From Aestuariivita sp049276915 (GTDB lineage: Bacteria > Pseudomonadota > Alphaproteobacteria > Rhodobacterales > Rhodobacteraceae): a DNA stretch of 27,336 bases. Location: contig NZ_JBASXK010000095.1 in the NCBI RefSeq assembly GCF_049276915.1, positions 1-27,336 on the forward strand. The letters are read 5' to 3'. Below the pieces are notes generated by a model. That model searched no databases and was not told the origin of the DNA. It saw only the letters and a program-made list of their open reading frames with translations. This document shows, in pieces, positions 14,567 through 25,141 of the stretch (within the stretch, counting starts at the first letter, position 1; each line of letters starts with the position of its first letter). A program made the translations under genes and the position numbers.

Positions 14567-15664
14567 ATGCGACGCCTGTTCGCTGTTATATCTGCCCTGG
14601 GTGTGTTTGTAGGCGTAGGCCATGCCCAGACGAAGTCGACCTCGGCGGGATCGGTGCAGCTCGACAAGATGGTAGACGGCCTCGATACGCCCTGGGCGAT
14701 CGGGCTTTTACCGGATGGCTCGTTTCTGGTCACGGAACGGAATGGAACCTTGCTTTTGGTCAGTGACGGAGAGGCGCGCGAAGTCTCGGGCGCGCCGCGT
14801 GTTGCGGCGCGCGGGCAGGGTGGGTTGCTGGATGTCACCGTGGCGCGTGATTTTGCCCAGACACGCGAGATTTTCCTGACCTATTCCAAACCACAACGCG
14901 GTGGCGCGGGCACTGCCTTGGCCGTCGCGAAGCTGAGCGACAACGGACGACGTCTGCAAAACCTGCGCGAGATCTTCGAATCCGAACCCGGATTCTCAGG
15001 TGGTCGTCATTTCGGTTCGCGCGTCGTGGAAGCTGCGGACGGCACCTTGTTTGTCACGATCGGGGATCGGGGTGACAGACCCTCTGCGCAGGACCGGGCC
15101 AATCACAACGGCACGATCGTGCGCGTTGCTCGGGACGGCTCGATTCCGCCGGACAATCCGTTTGTCGGCGTCACCGGGGTTCAGCCTGAAATCTGGTCCT
15201 ATGGCCATCGCAATCCACAAGGCGCCGGGTTGGATCTGCAAGGCAATCTCTGGACTGCCGAGCACGGAGCGCGGGGCGGCGATGAGATGAACCTGATTGC
15301 GAAAGGTGTCAATTTCGGCTGGCCGGTCATTTCCTATGGCGTGCATTACTCTGGTGCGTCCATCGGTGAAGGCACCCGCCGCGACGGTATGGAACAACCG
15401 GTGTTTTATTGGGATCCTTCCATCGCGCCGTCCGGTTTGCTGGTCTATTCGGGCAAGCTCTGGCCGAGCTGGCGTGGGGACATCTTCGTGGGCAGTCTGA
15501 AATTCGACTATATCAGCCGGTTGGAGGGATCGCCGCTGCGCGAAGTAGAGCAGATCCAGAGCACGGAAACCGGTCGCGTCCGGGACATCGTCGAAGGTGC
15601 TGACGGCTCGATCTGGTTCCTGTCAGTGGGCGAGGGTGCGGTCTATCGAATGACGCCCGGCTAG
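14567..15664 (+). CDS. PQQ-dependent sugar dehydrogenase (YliI/Asd-like), secreted
   Basis: The protein has 365 residues from the second of two adjacent ATG codons. The first is only 3 bases from AAGGAG, the second 6, so 14567 is preferred. A signal peptide ends near GHAQ (residue 19-20). The six-bladed beta-propeller of soluble glucose/sorbosone dehydrogenases is recognisable: GQGGLLDV (83-90), GGRHFGSR with H148 as the likely base, IGDRGDRP, WSYGHRNPQGAGLD, WTAEHGARGGDEMN and NFGWPVISYG. Such periplasmic enzymes oxidise aldose sugars using pyrroloquinoline quinone. No PQQ synthesis gene is in the window. Its stop overlaps the convergent rsmA stop by 4 bases (CTAG), leaving no room for a terminator between them. 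Confidence 0.9.
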   Translation: MRRLFAVISALGVFVGVGHAQTKSTSAGSVQLDKMVDGLDTPWAIGLLPDGSFLVTERNGTLLLVSDGEAREVSGAPRVAARGQGGLLDVTVARDFAQTREIFLTYSKPQRGGAGTALAVAKLSDNGRRLQNLREIFESEPGFSGGRHFGSRVVEAADGTLFVTIGDRGDRPSAQDRANHNGTIVRVARDGSIPPDNPFVGVTGVQPEIWSYGHRNPQGAGLDLQGNLWTAEHGARGGDEMNLIAKGVNFGWPVISYGVHYSGASIGEGTRRDGMEQPVFYWDPSIAPSGLLVYSGKLWPSWRGDIFVGSLKFDYISRLEGSPLREVEQIQSTETGRVRDIVEGADGSIWFLSVGEGAVYRMTPG

Positions 15665-16497
15665 CCCAGTTCGCGCGCCAGGGCGCAAAAACCTTCCAGC
15701 GGGATCTGTTCTGCGCGATCCGTTGGCTTCAGCCCGGCGGCCACCAAGCGGTCTTCTATATCCGGAGCCAGACCTTTCAGGGCGGCCCTCAGCATTTTTC
15801 GGCGCTGATTGAAGGCGGTGGCCACGACCCGTGACAGTACCGCAGGATCGGCCGGATACCGCGGTTGGGGCAGGGCGGTAAGTTGCACAACCGCGCTGGA
15901 CACCTTGGGGGCTGGCGTAAAGGCTTCGGGCGGCAGGCTCATCACGATCCGAGCATCCGAGCGCCACTGGGCCAGCACCGCCAGCCGTCCATAAGCCTTC
16001 GAGCCCGGCTTTGCCACGATGCGTTCCGCGACTTCGCGCTGGAACATCAGCGTCAGGCTTTGCCAGAAAGGTGGCCAATCCGGTGGGGTCAGCCAGCGCA
16101 CCAACAATTCGGTGCCCACATTATAGGGCAGGTTGGCCGCAATGCGGATCGGCGGGGTCAGATATGCCAGAGGGTTGATCTCAAGCGCGTCGCCTTCGAT
16201 GATCTGCAAACGTCCGGGATAGGCCAGCGCGATCTCTTCCAGAGCCGGAATACAGCGGTGATCCTTTTCCACAGCCAGTACCTTGCGCGCCCCCGAGGCC
16301 AGCAGCCCGCGCGTCAGGCCACCGGGGCCGGGACCGATCTCCAGCACGTCCGACCCGCTCAGATCGCCGGCTTGACGTGCAATCTTGGCGGTGAGGTTGA
16401 GGTCCAGCAGAAAGTTCTGTCCCAATGATTTGCGGGCAGACAGACCATGGGTATTGATCACCTGACGCAAAGGGGGCAGGTCATCAATCCCGCTCAT
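15661..16497 (-). CDS. rsmA: 16S rRNA (adenine1518/1519-N6) dimethyltransferase
   Basis: The 278-residue protein (also called KsgA) dimethylates two adjacent adenines in the 3' end hairpin of 16S rRNA with S-adenosylmethionine, a late step in small-subunit assembly. Seen are the family opener KSLGQNFLLD (24-33), the SAM-binding EIGPGPG (53-59), an acidic E77 in VEKD, the catalytic NLPYNV (122-127) and the C-terminal RRKMLR segment. It is the last gene of the lpt operon. Its ATG overlaps the pdxA stop as ATGA, the same order pdxA-rsmA found next to surA in many proteobacteria. Confidence 0.97.
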   Translation of the reverse strand: MSGIDDLPPLRQVINTHGLSARKSLGQNFLLDLNLTAKIARQAGDLSGSDVLEIGPGPGGLTRGLLASGARKVLAVEKDHRCIPALEEIALAYPGRLQIIEGDALEINPLAYLTPPIRIAANLPYNVGTELLVRWLTPPDWPPFWQSLTLMFQREVAERIVAKPGSKAYGRLAVLAQWRSDARIVMSLPPEAFTPAPKVSSAVVQLTALPQPRYPADPAVLSRVVATAFNQRRKMLRAALKGLAPDIEDRLVAAGLKPTDRAEQIPLEGFCALARELG

Positions 16498-17462
16498 CCG
16501 GCATCCGCCATCTTGCGGGCAAGTTTCAGCGCTTCGATCAGACTGGTGGGATTTGCTATTCCCTGTCCCGCGATATCAAAAGCCGTACCATGGTCTGGTG
16601 AGGTGCGGATGAACGGCAAGCCCAGCGTCACGTTCACGCCCATGTCGAAATCCAGTATCTTGATCGGGATCAGCGCCTGATCGTGATACATTGCAATGGC
16701 CACGTCATAGCGCGCGCGAGCGGCCGCGTGAAACATCGTATCGGCCGGGTGCGGCCCGGTGACCGTCATCTCGTCTTGCGGCAGGCCCGCGATCAGGTCT
16801 GAAATCCACGTAACTTCTTCGAGGCCGATCTTGCCACCTTCCCCGGCATGAGGGTTCAATCCCGCCACCGCTATGCGGGGATGTGACAGTCCGAAAAAAT
16901 GCCGCAGATCCCGTGCCGTGATCTTGATGGTTTCGAGCAGCAATTCAGGTGTCAGAGCCTCGGGCACTTCGGACAGCGGTATATGTATGGTTGTTGGCAC
17001 CACTTTGAGTGTCGGGCTGGCCAGCATCATCACGACCTGCTCCACGCCAGCCAATGCAGCCAGAAACTCGGTATGGCCGGGATAGGCGAACCCGGCCCCG
17101 TCGATCAGAACCTGCTTGGAGATCGGAGCCGTGGTCACAGCGGCGGCTTGGCCCGTTTGCACAAGTGCAACCGCGCGCTTGATGACCTCGATCACGCCTT
17201 TGGCATTCTGAGCACTGGGTTGTCCGGGCACGCAGTCTTGCATGAATTCATGGGCCAGAACCGGAAGCCCTTCGCGGATCACGCCACCAGTCTGCGACGG
17301 GTCATCAATCAGGCGGATCGGCGTTCCGTCCGGCAGATGCCTGGGATCACCGATCCAGAAAAACGGCAGGCTCTCTCCAAGCTGCTCCCAGGCTTTGAGC
17401 GCAAGTTCCGGGCCGATCCCTGCAGGATCGCCGCAACTCAGCGCAATGGGGCCCGCGTTCAT
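16494..17462 (-). CDS. pdxA: 4-hydroxythreonine-4-phosphate dehydrogenase
   Basis: The 322-residue enzyme oxidises 4-phosphohydroxy-L-threonine with NAD(P)+ in pyridoxal 5'-phosphate synthesis. The opening SCGDPAGIGPEL (9-20) and the metal ligands H160, H205 (NPHAGEGG) and H260 (YHDQALIPIK) are all in place, as is YPGHTEFLA near 128-136. It overlaps surA upstream and rsmA downstream by 4 bases each, so translation is coupled through the operon. Confidence 0.97.
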   Translation of the reverse strand: MNAGPIALSCGDPAGIGPELALKAWEQLGESLPFFWIGDPRHLPDGTPIRLIDDPSQTGGVIREGLPVLAHEFMQDCVPGQPSAQNAKGVIEVIKRAVALVQTGQAAAVTTAPISKQVLIDGAGFAYPGHTEFLAALAGVEQVVMMLASPTLKVVPTTIHIPLSEVPEALTPELLLETIKITARDLRHFFGLSHPRIAVAGLNPHAGEGGKIGLEEVTWISDLIAGLPQDEMTVTGPHPADTMFHAAARARYDVAIAMYHDQALIPIKILDFDMGVNVTLGLPFIRTSPDHGTAFDIAGQGIANPTSLIEALKLARKMADAG

Positions 17463-18703
17463 TGCTCGATAATCAGAGCTTCGGCCCGCAACTGATCAAG
17501 GTAGGAGGTCGAAAACGCATTCAGGCGCTGTTGCAGAAGCGCATTTGCGACTTCATCGCGCGAGGCGTCTTCATTCAGCGCGGCCGTGCGACCACAGAGC
17601 ATCAGAAGAACAAGCGTCTGCCCGTTCGAGCGCGTCAGCGCCGTCGAGATTTCGCCGGGATCAAGCTTGGCCAGTTCGACTGCGATATCCTGCGGGATTT
17701 CAGAAGGCGCGCGGCTGCCACGTTCGAGGACTTCGGCGGGCTGGCCATAGGCGACGCCGTAAAGATCGTCGCAGGTGTCGACCTGCGCGCGCACGCGGTT
17801 TGCCTCGGCCAATGCTGCCTCGCTCCGCCCGCCGGGGATAAAGTAGGCGGCATACTCGATCGCTGCAAAGCTGGGAGCCCGGCTTGTGATTTCCTGAATG
17901 TCGCGCAACTGGAACAGCGCAACCGCATTCGGCAGAGCAATCGGATCGGTCACCTCTCCGGGGGAAAGGGCAAGGATCTGCGGACGCAGAGGGGCCGGCA
18001 GTTCGGTGATGGGCAGCCAATCCATACGCCCGCCATCGGCTGCGGTGTTGGTGGCCGAGAACTGCCGGGCCTGCTCGGAAAAGGCAGATTGGCTGGTCAG
18101 CTGCGAGATGGTGTCAGCAAGGGCACGGACCTGTTCCAGAGTATCGGGTGTGAAGGGTATGATGATCTCGGACAAAAGAACACGCACACCACCCGCACCG
18201 CCATCGGCCGCCAGGGCGCGGTCAATCTCGGCCTCGGTAGGTCGCGCGCGCCCAAGGAATCGCACCCTGATCACCTCGCGCCATCCCAATCCGTTCTCGA
18301 CGAAATCGCGGAAGGTCTGAGGCTCTACGCCGCCCTCCTGAAGCGCCTGGATGAACTGTTCGGATGTCAAATCTGCGCGTGCTGCAAATTGCTCCATGCC
18401 TTCTTTGATCTCTTCGGGTCCGATCTCGATTCCAGCGGCGCTATAGGCGTTTTCCTTCAGTTGCTCTTCAATCAGCAGGTTGCGTGCGCCTTCCTCGTCG
18501 GCTCCGGGAGCCCCAAGTAGTTCCAGAAAACGGCGGCGCTGTTCGATCTCGAAATACGTTATCGCCTTTTCATTCACCGTGATTGCAGGCGAAAAAAGGC
18601 TCTGCGCGCCAACTGTGCTGGCTCCAAAGGCAAGCGTCGTGGTCAGAATTGCCATACCGGCAAGACGTGTTGCGGATTGGGTCATACTGCTCAGGAATTG
18701 CAT
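17459..18703 (-). CDS. surA: SurA-type periplasmic peptidyl-prolyl isomerase/chaperone
   Basis: The 414-residue protein has an N-terminal signal peptide (cleavage near VGAQS, residue 34) and then a SurA N-domain (about 38-150, with AITYFEIEQRRRFLELLGAP). One parvulin-like domain follows at about 175-290 (VLLSEIIIPF, GGRMDWLP, LSPGEVTDPI), with a C-terminal helical part after it. E. coli SurA has two parvulin domains, so this is the shorter alphaproteobacterial layout. It escorts outer-membrane proteins, including LptD, through the periplasm, and it lies directly after lptD. The start at 18703 overlaps the end of lptD by 13 bases. An ATG six codons later would avoid the overlap and is possible, since neither has a strong ribosome site. 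Confidence 0.9.
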   Translation of the reverse strand: MQFLSSMTQSATRLAGMAILTTTLAFGASTVGAQSLFSPAITVNEKAITYFEIEQRRRFLELLGAPGADEEGARNLLIEEQLKENAYSAAGIEIGPEEIKEGMEQFAARADLTSEQFIQALQEGGVEPQTFRDFVENGLGWREVIRVRFLGRARPTEAEIDRALAADGGAGGVRVLLSEIIIPFTPDTLEQVRALADTISQLTSQSAFSEQARQFSATNTAADGGRMDWLPITELPAPLRPQILALSPGEVTDPIALPNAVALFQLRDIQEITSRAPSFAAIEYAAYFIPGGRSEAALAEANRVRAQVDTCDDLYGVAYGQPAEVLERGSRAPSEIPQDIAVELAKLDPGEISTALTRSNGQTLVLLMLCGRTAALNEDASRDEVANALLQQRLNAFSTSYLDQLRAEALIIEQ

Positions 18704-20826
18704 GATCGCACGTATCTTTCTTTTCCGTTCGTTGCGCTGAAGCCGCGCAGGGCGATGGTAAATCCGAAATCAGTCGTAGGCTCAACACTTGTTGACGAGA
18801 TATAACGCCGGTTCACGGAAAGATCGACCTCAACACATTCATTTCGATAAGTCAGTCCGATCCCCGCAGTTGCGGCCCGGGTGTCCGCCAGATCGTAGCG
18901 CCAGTTGGCCGAGGCCGTCCAGCTTGGGTTGAGTTGATACGCTCCGTCAAAATAGATTTCCGAGACTGCGCGGGCGCGGCCTTCGGCTAAATCCGCCTGC
19001 AGCCAAAGATAGCTCCCTGTAAGCGCCAGCGCATCCCCGGCCCAATCGCCGCGCAGTTCGGCCTTGGAGATGTCGAGGCTATCGTCAAAAATGGTGCGCG
19101 CTGTGACATCGAGACCGAAGTCAGCCTGAATCTGTCCAGCCAACAGGAAATCCGAGATATCGCCAGCCAGGCCGGATGTTGACGTGAACTGCGGTTGCGC
19201 CTCTTTTCGAATGACTTGCCCGACCGTCAGGAAACCCTGCCAACCCGGTCCAAAACGCGCATAGTTCAGACCATATGCCAGTCGCAGGTCTTCTTCTCGC
19301 ACATCGGGTGCCGGAAACCGTGACAGTGACAAAAGATTGCCCGGATCAAATTCGACGAGCTTGCTTTCTTCATTGGGCACGGCATCGCCGTTGACATTGC
19401 TCCAGCCGAACTGGGCGATCGGCTCGAGGAAATGTGTGGTCTGGCCGATGCTGCGCGTCATCGGCATGCGCAGAGTCAGGGCGGCACTTGGGGTGAGGCG
19501 GCTCAGGCGGTCTGTGAAATTGCTGTCCTGGGAGATATCAAACAGATCTGCCGCAAGCCCCATTTCCCAATCCGCGCGCAGGCCCGAACTGAAGAACCAG
19601 CTTTTCAACCACCTGGTTTCGGCTGTCAGGCGGGCAACATCGCGGCCCAGCACATCCAGATTCGAACTGCGTCGATGGGCATGCGCCCAGACACCGAAAC
19701 GCAGCTCGCCTCCGGTCAGTTCGGGGAAAATCCGTCTTTGGTAAGCAGTGTCAAACACCAAAGTCGGCAGGATGCTTTCGTCTTCCCCATCGCGCAAGGA
19801 TTGGTAATGGATGAGAGCCGCGCGCGTGAACATGTCTCTTGTCACCCGTCCAATCGCGATTTCGCTGTTCAGGCGATCTCGGTATGGCAGCCCGTAGTCG
19901 ATCAGATAGGCATTGTCGCTGATCCACTCGAAATCAAAGGAAAGCTGATAGCGGCGTGGCAGCGCGAATGCGCCCGCTCCCACAAGATATCCGCGGGTGC
20001 GATCTGGCAGCAGATCGTCGCGTGTTACCGCGCCTTCGAATGCGATCCGCCCGCGTGCGAAAGCATGGCGATAGGCCAGATCAAGGGTTCGGGTCTTCGG
20101 GGAAAGATAGGGCGATACGGTGATATCCGCGTTGTCGTTCAGTTTGAAGAAATACGGAACCTTTATCCCCGTACTCAGCTGAGACGTCGTTCGGAATGAA
20201 GGGATCAGGAATCCCGTAGCGCGATCCAGGGTCGGGTCGGGCAGACGCAGGTGCGGCAGATAAAACACCGGGATATCGAGGACTCGCAGTTGCGCGTCGT
20301 CAAAATAGAGTTGCCGCTCCTGCTGGTCGTGAACGACGCGTCTTGCCCGGATCTGCCAAAGCGGTGCGCGGCCTTCGGCGCAGACCTGGCAGGAGGTTAC
20401 GGAGGTCTTGTAAAGCTGCGAATAGCGCCCGTCCGAGCGTTTCAATTCAAGCGCACTCAGTTGGACCTGCTCGGCCATCACCATGCGCGCGCCCTGCAAC
20501 AGGCCGTTTTGCATGTCCCGGTCCAGTTGGGCCGCCTCGGCCAGAATGGTGATGTCATTGCCGTCCGTCAGGCGGATAGGTCCGTCAATGGTCAAGGTGC
20601 CTGTTGCGCGATCATAGGTGATCTGACGCGCGCTGATCTTCTGGCTGCCTTGAAACGCCTCGACATTGCCTTGCGCGATCAATTTGCCATCCGGCGTGAC
20701 CGAGACGCGATCTGCGATCAGAACAGCTGGGGGTGTTTGCTCATCCGTGTTGGCTTGGGCCCGCGCAGCCTGCGGCGTGACACAGAGGGCTGTGATCAAC
20801 AGGAAGACAAGCGCCGCAAGCCGCAT
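18691..20826 (-). CDS. lptD: LPS-assembly outer-membrane protein
   Basis: The 711-residue protein has a signal peptide (residues 1 to about 24), then an LptA/OstA-like periplasmic domain (about 35-130, with VSVTPDGKLIAQGNVEAFQG) and a long beta-barrel (about 200-695). It inserts lipopolysaccharide into the outer leaflet with the lipoprotein LptE. An N-terminal CQVC pair (C146, C149) and C-terminal C664 and C709 could form the long-range disulfides that mature LptD needs. The barrel-closing segment FTIALRGFS is followed by a short polar tail of about 14 residues that contains C709. GAGG upstream supports the ATG, and its start touches the lptG stop (TGATG). Confidence 0.95.
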   Translation of the reverse strand: MRLAALVFLLITALCVTPQAARAQANTDEQTPPAVLIADRVSVTPDGKLIAQGNVEAFQGSQKISARQITYDRATGTLTIDGPIRLTDGNDITILAEAAQLDRDMQNGLLQGARMVMAEQVQLSALELKRSDGRYSQLYKTSVTSCQVCAEGRAPLWQIRARRVVHDQQERQLYFDDAQLRVLDIPVFYLPHLRLPDPTLDRATGFLIPSFRTTSQLSTGIKVPYFFKLNDNADITVSPYLSPKTRTLDLAYRHAFARGRIAFEGAVTRDDLLPDRTRGYLVGAGAFALPRRYQLSFDFEWISDNAYLIDYGLPYRDRLNSEIAIGRVTRDMFTRAALIHYQSLRDGEDESILPTLVFDTAYQRRIFPELTGGELRFGVWAHAHRRSSNLDVLGRDVARLTAETRWLKSWFFSSGLRADWEMGLAADLFDISQDSNFTDRLSRLTPSAALTLRMPMTRSIGQTTHFLEPIAQFGWSNVNGDAVPNEESKLVEFDPGNLLSLSRFPAPDVREEDLRLAYGLNYARFGPGWQGFLTVGQVIRKEAQPQFTSTSGLAGDISDFLLAGQIQADFGLDVTARTIFDDSLDISKAELRGDWAGDALALTGSYLWLQADLAEGRARAVSEIYFDGAYQLNPSWTASANWRYDLADTRAATAGIGLTYRNECVEVDLSVNRRYISSTSVEPTTDFGFTIALRGFSATNGKERYVRSCNS

Positions 20827-21923
20827 CAGCCGTCCTCCGTATGCAAAAGCAAGCCAAAGGCCAGCAACAAAGCGGCTACCGGGGCGGCCCAGCCGGCCAG
20901 AAGGATCGGAAGCTGTCCATTTTCTCCGAGGACCTGCGCGAAATTGCGCATGAAATACAGGGCAAAGCCCAGCAGGACCGCCACCAGCACCGCAGTGCCG
21001 GTGCCGCCTGAGCGCGAATGGCGCATGGTGAACGCGGCCGCCACAAGAACCATGGCCATCAGAAACAGCGGGCGCGCCAGTTCGGATTGCAGCCAGACCT
21101 GATGACGTTTGGTGGAAAAACCGGCCTGTTGAAGCTGGTTGATCGTATTACCCAGTTCCCAGATGGAAATCCCGTTCGGATTGCTCAGGGTTTCGCGAAT
21201 GCGTTCCTGCGTCAGCGTCGAGGGCAGTTGCAACGTCTCGTGTATCTCTGCAGTGGCCTCGGGGTTTGTACCAGCGCGCAGGGTCCAGACCTTGGCAACC
21301 CTCAAGGACCAGGCTCCGTCGATCAGGCGGGCAGATCCTGCTTCGATCCTGCGCACGGGCCCCCCCTCATTCTCATATGCCAAAAAGGTGACGTTATAAA
21401 GAATTCCGCCCTCGGCACTATAGCGTTCGGCATGGATCACGGTCTGGCCGCGCGGGCCGCCCTGACGCAACCACAAACCCTCTTCGCTGATCGAGAGGGC
21501 TGATGTATCGCCGGTTCGGTAAAACTCGGTCAGACGTTCGGATTTAGCCGAGGTGGCGACGACGATGGGGTTAAGTGTGGTGACGGCAAAGATGCCAATC
21601 AAAGCCGCAATCGTGATTGGTGCCAAAAGCGTGTTCAGCCCCGAGCGTCCCGCCGCGCGTGTCACCACCAATTCGCTCGAGCGCGCCAGGGCCACGAACA
21701 GAGCGATCGTCGAAAGTATCATGATCAGGGGCAGGATCTCGCTGATCGCGCCGGGCGCGTTCAGGACAACGATCTGCATGATCTGGCTGAAGGTGACGTC
21801 CAGCCCTTCAAAGCGACGCAGCTGCTCGATCACGTCCACCAGCATCAAAAGCGCCAGAAATCCGCCCGACACGGCAAAGAAGCTAAACAGAAAACGGCGG
21901 GCGAAATAGAGATGCAGGATCAT
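20826..21923 (-). CDS. lptG: LPS export ABC transporter permease LptG
   Basis: The 365-residue inner-membrane protein belongs to the YjgP/YjgQ family. It has transmembrane segments near the N-terminus (about 9-30, 50-75, 95-120) and three more at the C-terminus (about 275-355), around a periplasmic beta-jellyroll domain (about 125-265). With LptF and the ATPase LptB (not in the window) it extracts LPS from the inner membrane and feeds the LptC-LptA bridge. Its ATG overlaps the lptF stop as ATGA. It is assigned LptG because it is the second gene of the pair and keeps the ARSSELVVTRAAGRS coupling helix wording. Confidence 0.93.
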   Translation of the reverse strand: MILHLYFARRFLFSFFAVSGGFLALLMLVDVIEQLRRFEGLDVTFSQIMQIVVLNAPGAISEILPLIMILSTIALFVALARSSELVVTRAAGRSGLNTLLAPITIAALIGIFAVTTLNPIVVATSAKSERLTEFYRTGDTSALSISEEGLWLRQGGPRGQTVIHAERYSAEGGILYNVTFLAYENEGGPVRRIEAGSARLIDGAWSLRVAKVWTLRAGTNPEATAEIHETLQLPSTLTQERIRETLSNPNGISIWELGNTINQLQQAGFSTKRHQVWLQSELARPLFLMAMVLVAAAFTMRHSRSGGTGTAVLVAVLLGFALYFMRNFAQVLGENGQLPILLAGWAAPVAALLLAFGLLLHTEDG

Positions 21924-23044
21924 GCGGCCACCTGCTGTCGTGGGCGCAGTAAGGCGGGTCGACAGGCAAGCCAGAGGAACAGGGCCGAAACTCCAAAGCC
22001 TGCAAGGGATGGCAGATAGATCAGCGGCCAGAGCCGCGCATCTTTCAGAACCGGTTCCGAAACCAGCCCGCGCAGCAGTTCAAGCACGATCACCAAGAAC
22101 ACCGCCAAAAGGATCTGTCGCCAGACGCCAAAGCGCGAGAAAGACCCCAGTTGCAGAGATGCAAACCCGATCAATATCACCGAAACGCATATCAGGGCGC
22201 GCGCGAACCTCAAATGCAGCTCTTCCGCCAGTTCGCCTGCCGTATACGCTTCGTCGCTGTCAGCCGATGACTGATCGAACAACATTTCAAATGTGCTGAA
22301 CTCTCGGATGTTGCGCGCCTGAACAGCATCCGAGCGCAGCAAGGCAGAGATGTCATAGGAAAAATCGTTGAAGTTTGTTGTCGACAGAACCTGGCTGTCG
22401 TTGATCAGCCTTTGGGCCAGACCGTCCACCATGATCAGCTTTGCATTGTCCTCGTCGCGCACCAGATAGGCTCTCAGAGCGGTATAGGTGACCGTTTCCA
22501 GCGGATTGCGGTGGTCGGACAGAAAGACATCCTGCAACGTGCCGTCTTCGCCTAGGGATCGGATAAAGAAGGTTACTCCGGCAGTGGGATGCAGGAACGT
22601 ACCCTCGGACAAGAGCCGCGCTCCGGCGTTCTGGGAAACTTCGGATTGGCGCAATTTCAGCTGGCTGATGGATGCGGGCAGCAAAAGGTGGATGAGGACG
22701 CTCATCATCAAGGCGACGATCACACCAAACACCAGAAATGGACGTGTCAGACGCCACGGGCTGGAACCGGTTGCCTGCATGACGATCGTTTCACTTTCGT
22801 TTTGCAGACGGTTGGTGATGTACACACTGGCCGCAAAAGCGGCGATGGGCAGAACGATCCGGATCAGGTTGGGCAGGGTAAGCGCGCTGAACTCAAGAAA
22901 CACCATGGCCGACTGCCCGTCGGCGATCAGACGGTCAAACAAGGTGACGGCCCGGTTGATCCAGAACACACCGACCAGAATCAATGAGAACAGCCCGAAC
23001 AGCAGCAGAAGCTGCGACAGAACATATCTGTCGTATCGCGACAC
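21920..23044 (-). CDS. lptF: LPS export ABC transporter permease LptF
   Basis: From GTG at 23044 (SRYDRYVLSQ) the protein has 374 residues, a normal LptF size. GGGGGGA stands about 6 bases upstream, and the further in-frame ATG at 23098 would add an atypical polar extension. The usual YjgP/YjgQ layout is seen: three N-terminal helices, the coupling-helix region NESETIVMQATGSSPW, a periplasmic jellyroll (about 120-255) and three C-terminal helices. It is the first gene of the lptF-lptG-lptD-surA-pdxA-rsmA run, with a divergent promoter towards pepA. Confidence 0.93.
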   Translation of the reverse strand: MSRYDRYVLSQLLLLFGLFSLILVGVFWINRAVTLFDRLIADGQSAMVFLEFSALTLPNLIRIVLPIAAFAASVYITNRLQNESETIVMQATGSSPWRLTRPFLVFGVIVALMMSVLIHLLLPASISQLKLRQSEVSQNAGARLLSEGTFLHPTAGVTFFIRSLGEDGTLQDVFLSDHRNPLETVTYTALRAYLVRDEDNAKLIMVDGLAQRLINDSQVLSTTNFNDFSYDISALLRSDAVQARNIREFSTFEMLFDQSSADSDEAYTAGELAEELHLRFARALICVSVILIGFASLQLGSFSRFGVWRQILLAVFLVIVLELLRGLVSEPVLKDARLWPLIYLPSLAGFGVSALFLWLACRPALLRPRQQVAA

Positions 23045-23185
23045 TGGCGTCCCCCCGGATGCATGCCTGTTATTTTGGCCGAACCTACTGCAAACCAAGC
23101 AGGTTTGAAACTCCTATTCATCTGCATCTGGTCAATAGGCGGTCCAGCGGCTACCTCTGAGACAACCAGAGCATTGGAGACCCAG
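23045..23185. promoter_or_regulatory. Divergent promoter region between lptF and pepA
   Basis: This 141-base gap must serve both the envelope operon and pepA-holC. I see no clear -35/-10 pair or operator in it. Confidence 0.4.
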
Positions 23186-24667
<1,482 letters not shown>

Positions 24668-24672
24668 GCATC

Positions 24673-25128
24673 ATGGGGGCCGCCTATTTCTATCACCTGA
24701 CAAACAGGCCGCTCGAGGCGACATTGCCGATGTTGCTCGAGCGCGCCCGCGCGGCCGGATGGCGCGTTGCCGTGCGCGGACCCGAGCGTGCGCGCCTGGA
24801 ATGGCTGGATGAGCGTTTGTGGCTTGGTGCCGAGGACGGGTTTCTGGCCCACGGGATCGAGGGGGGGGCGCATGATGCCGATCAGCCCATTTTGCTGACG
24901 CAGGGTCTGGCCGGGAACGATCCTGCCTGCCTCATGACGTTCGACGGGGCCGATGTCGGCCCCGAGGAGGTGCAAGCGCTGGAACGGGTCTGTGTTCTGT
25001 TTGACGGCAATGACGAACACGCACTCCAGACAGCCCGGGGCCAGTGGAAAGCCCTGACCACGGCGGGCTGTTCAGCGCAATATTGGTCCGAGGAATCCGG
25101 ACGTTGGGAGAAGAAGGCGGAAGCCTGA
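24673..25128 (+). CDS. holC: DNA polymerase III chi subunit
   Basis: The ATG at 24673 lies just after the pepA stop and gives 151 residues, the usual length. The family opener AAYFYHLTNRPLEATLPMLLERA, here seen only in pieces, is followed by GWRVAVRG, LWLGAEDGFLAHG and a C-terminal ALERVCVLFDGNDEHALQTAR block. Chi links the clamp loader to single-stranded-DNA-binding protein during replication. It is very likely co-transcribed with pepA. Confidence 0.93.
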   Translation: MGAAYFYHLTNRPLEATLPMLLERARAAGWRVAVRGPERARLEWLDERLWLGAEDGFLAHGIEGGAHDADQPILLTQGLAGNDPACLMTFDGADVGPEEVQALERVCVLFDGNDEHALQTARGQWKALTTAGCSAQYWSEESGRWEKKAEA

Positions 25129-25141
25129 GTTCAGATGCGGC

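Noticed and set aside
13336..14766. Open frame of 476 codons on the plus strand across livJ
   Set aside because: It lies opposite a well-supported binding protein, is rich in His/Cys/Gly as typical antisense frames are, and crosses the livJ promoter.
17462..18520. Open frame of 352 codons on the plus strand opposite surA
   Set aside because: Antisense shadow of surA with no family features or ribosome site.
23063..23185. N-terminal extension of PepA by 41 codons
   Set aside because: It overlaps the divergent promoter region, and the internal ATG at 23186 has a ribosome site and matches the usual PepA length.
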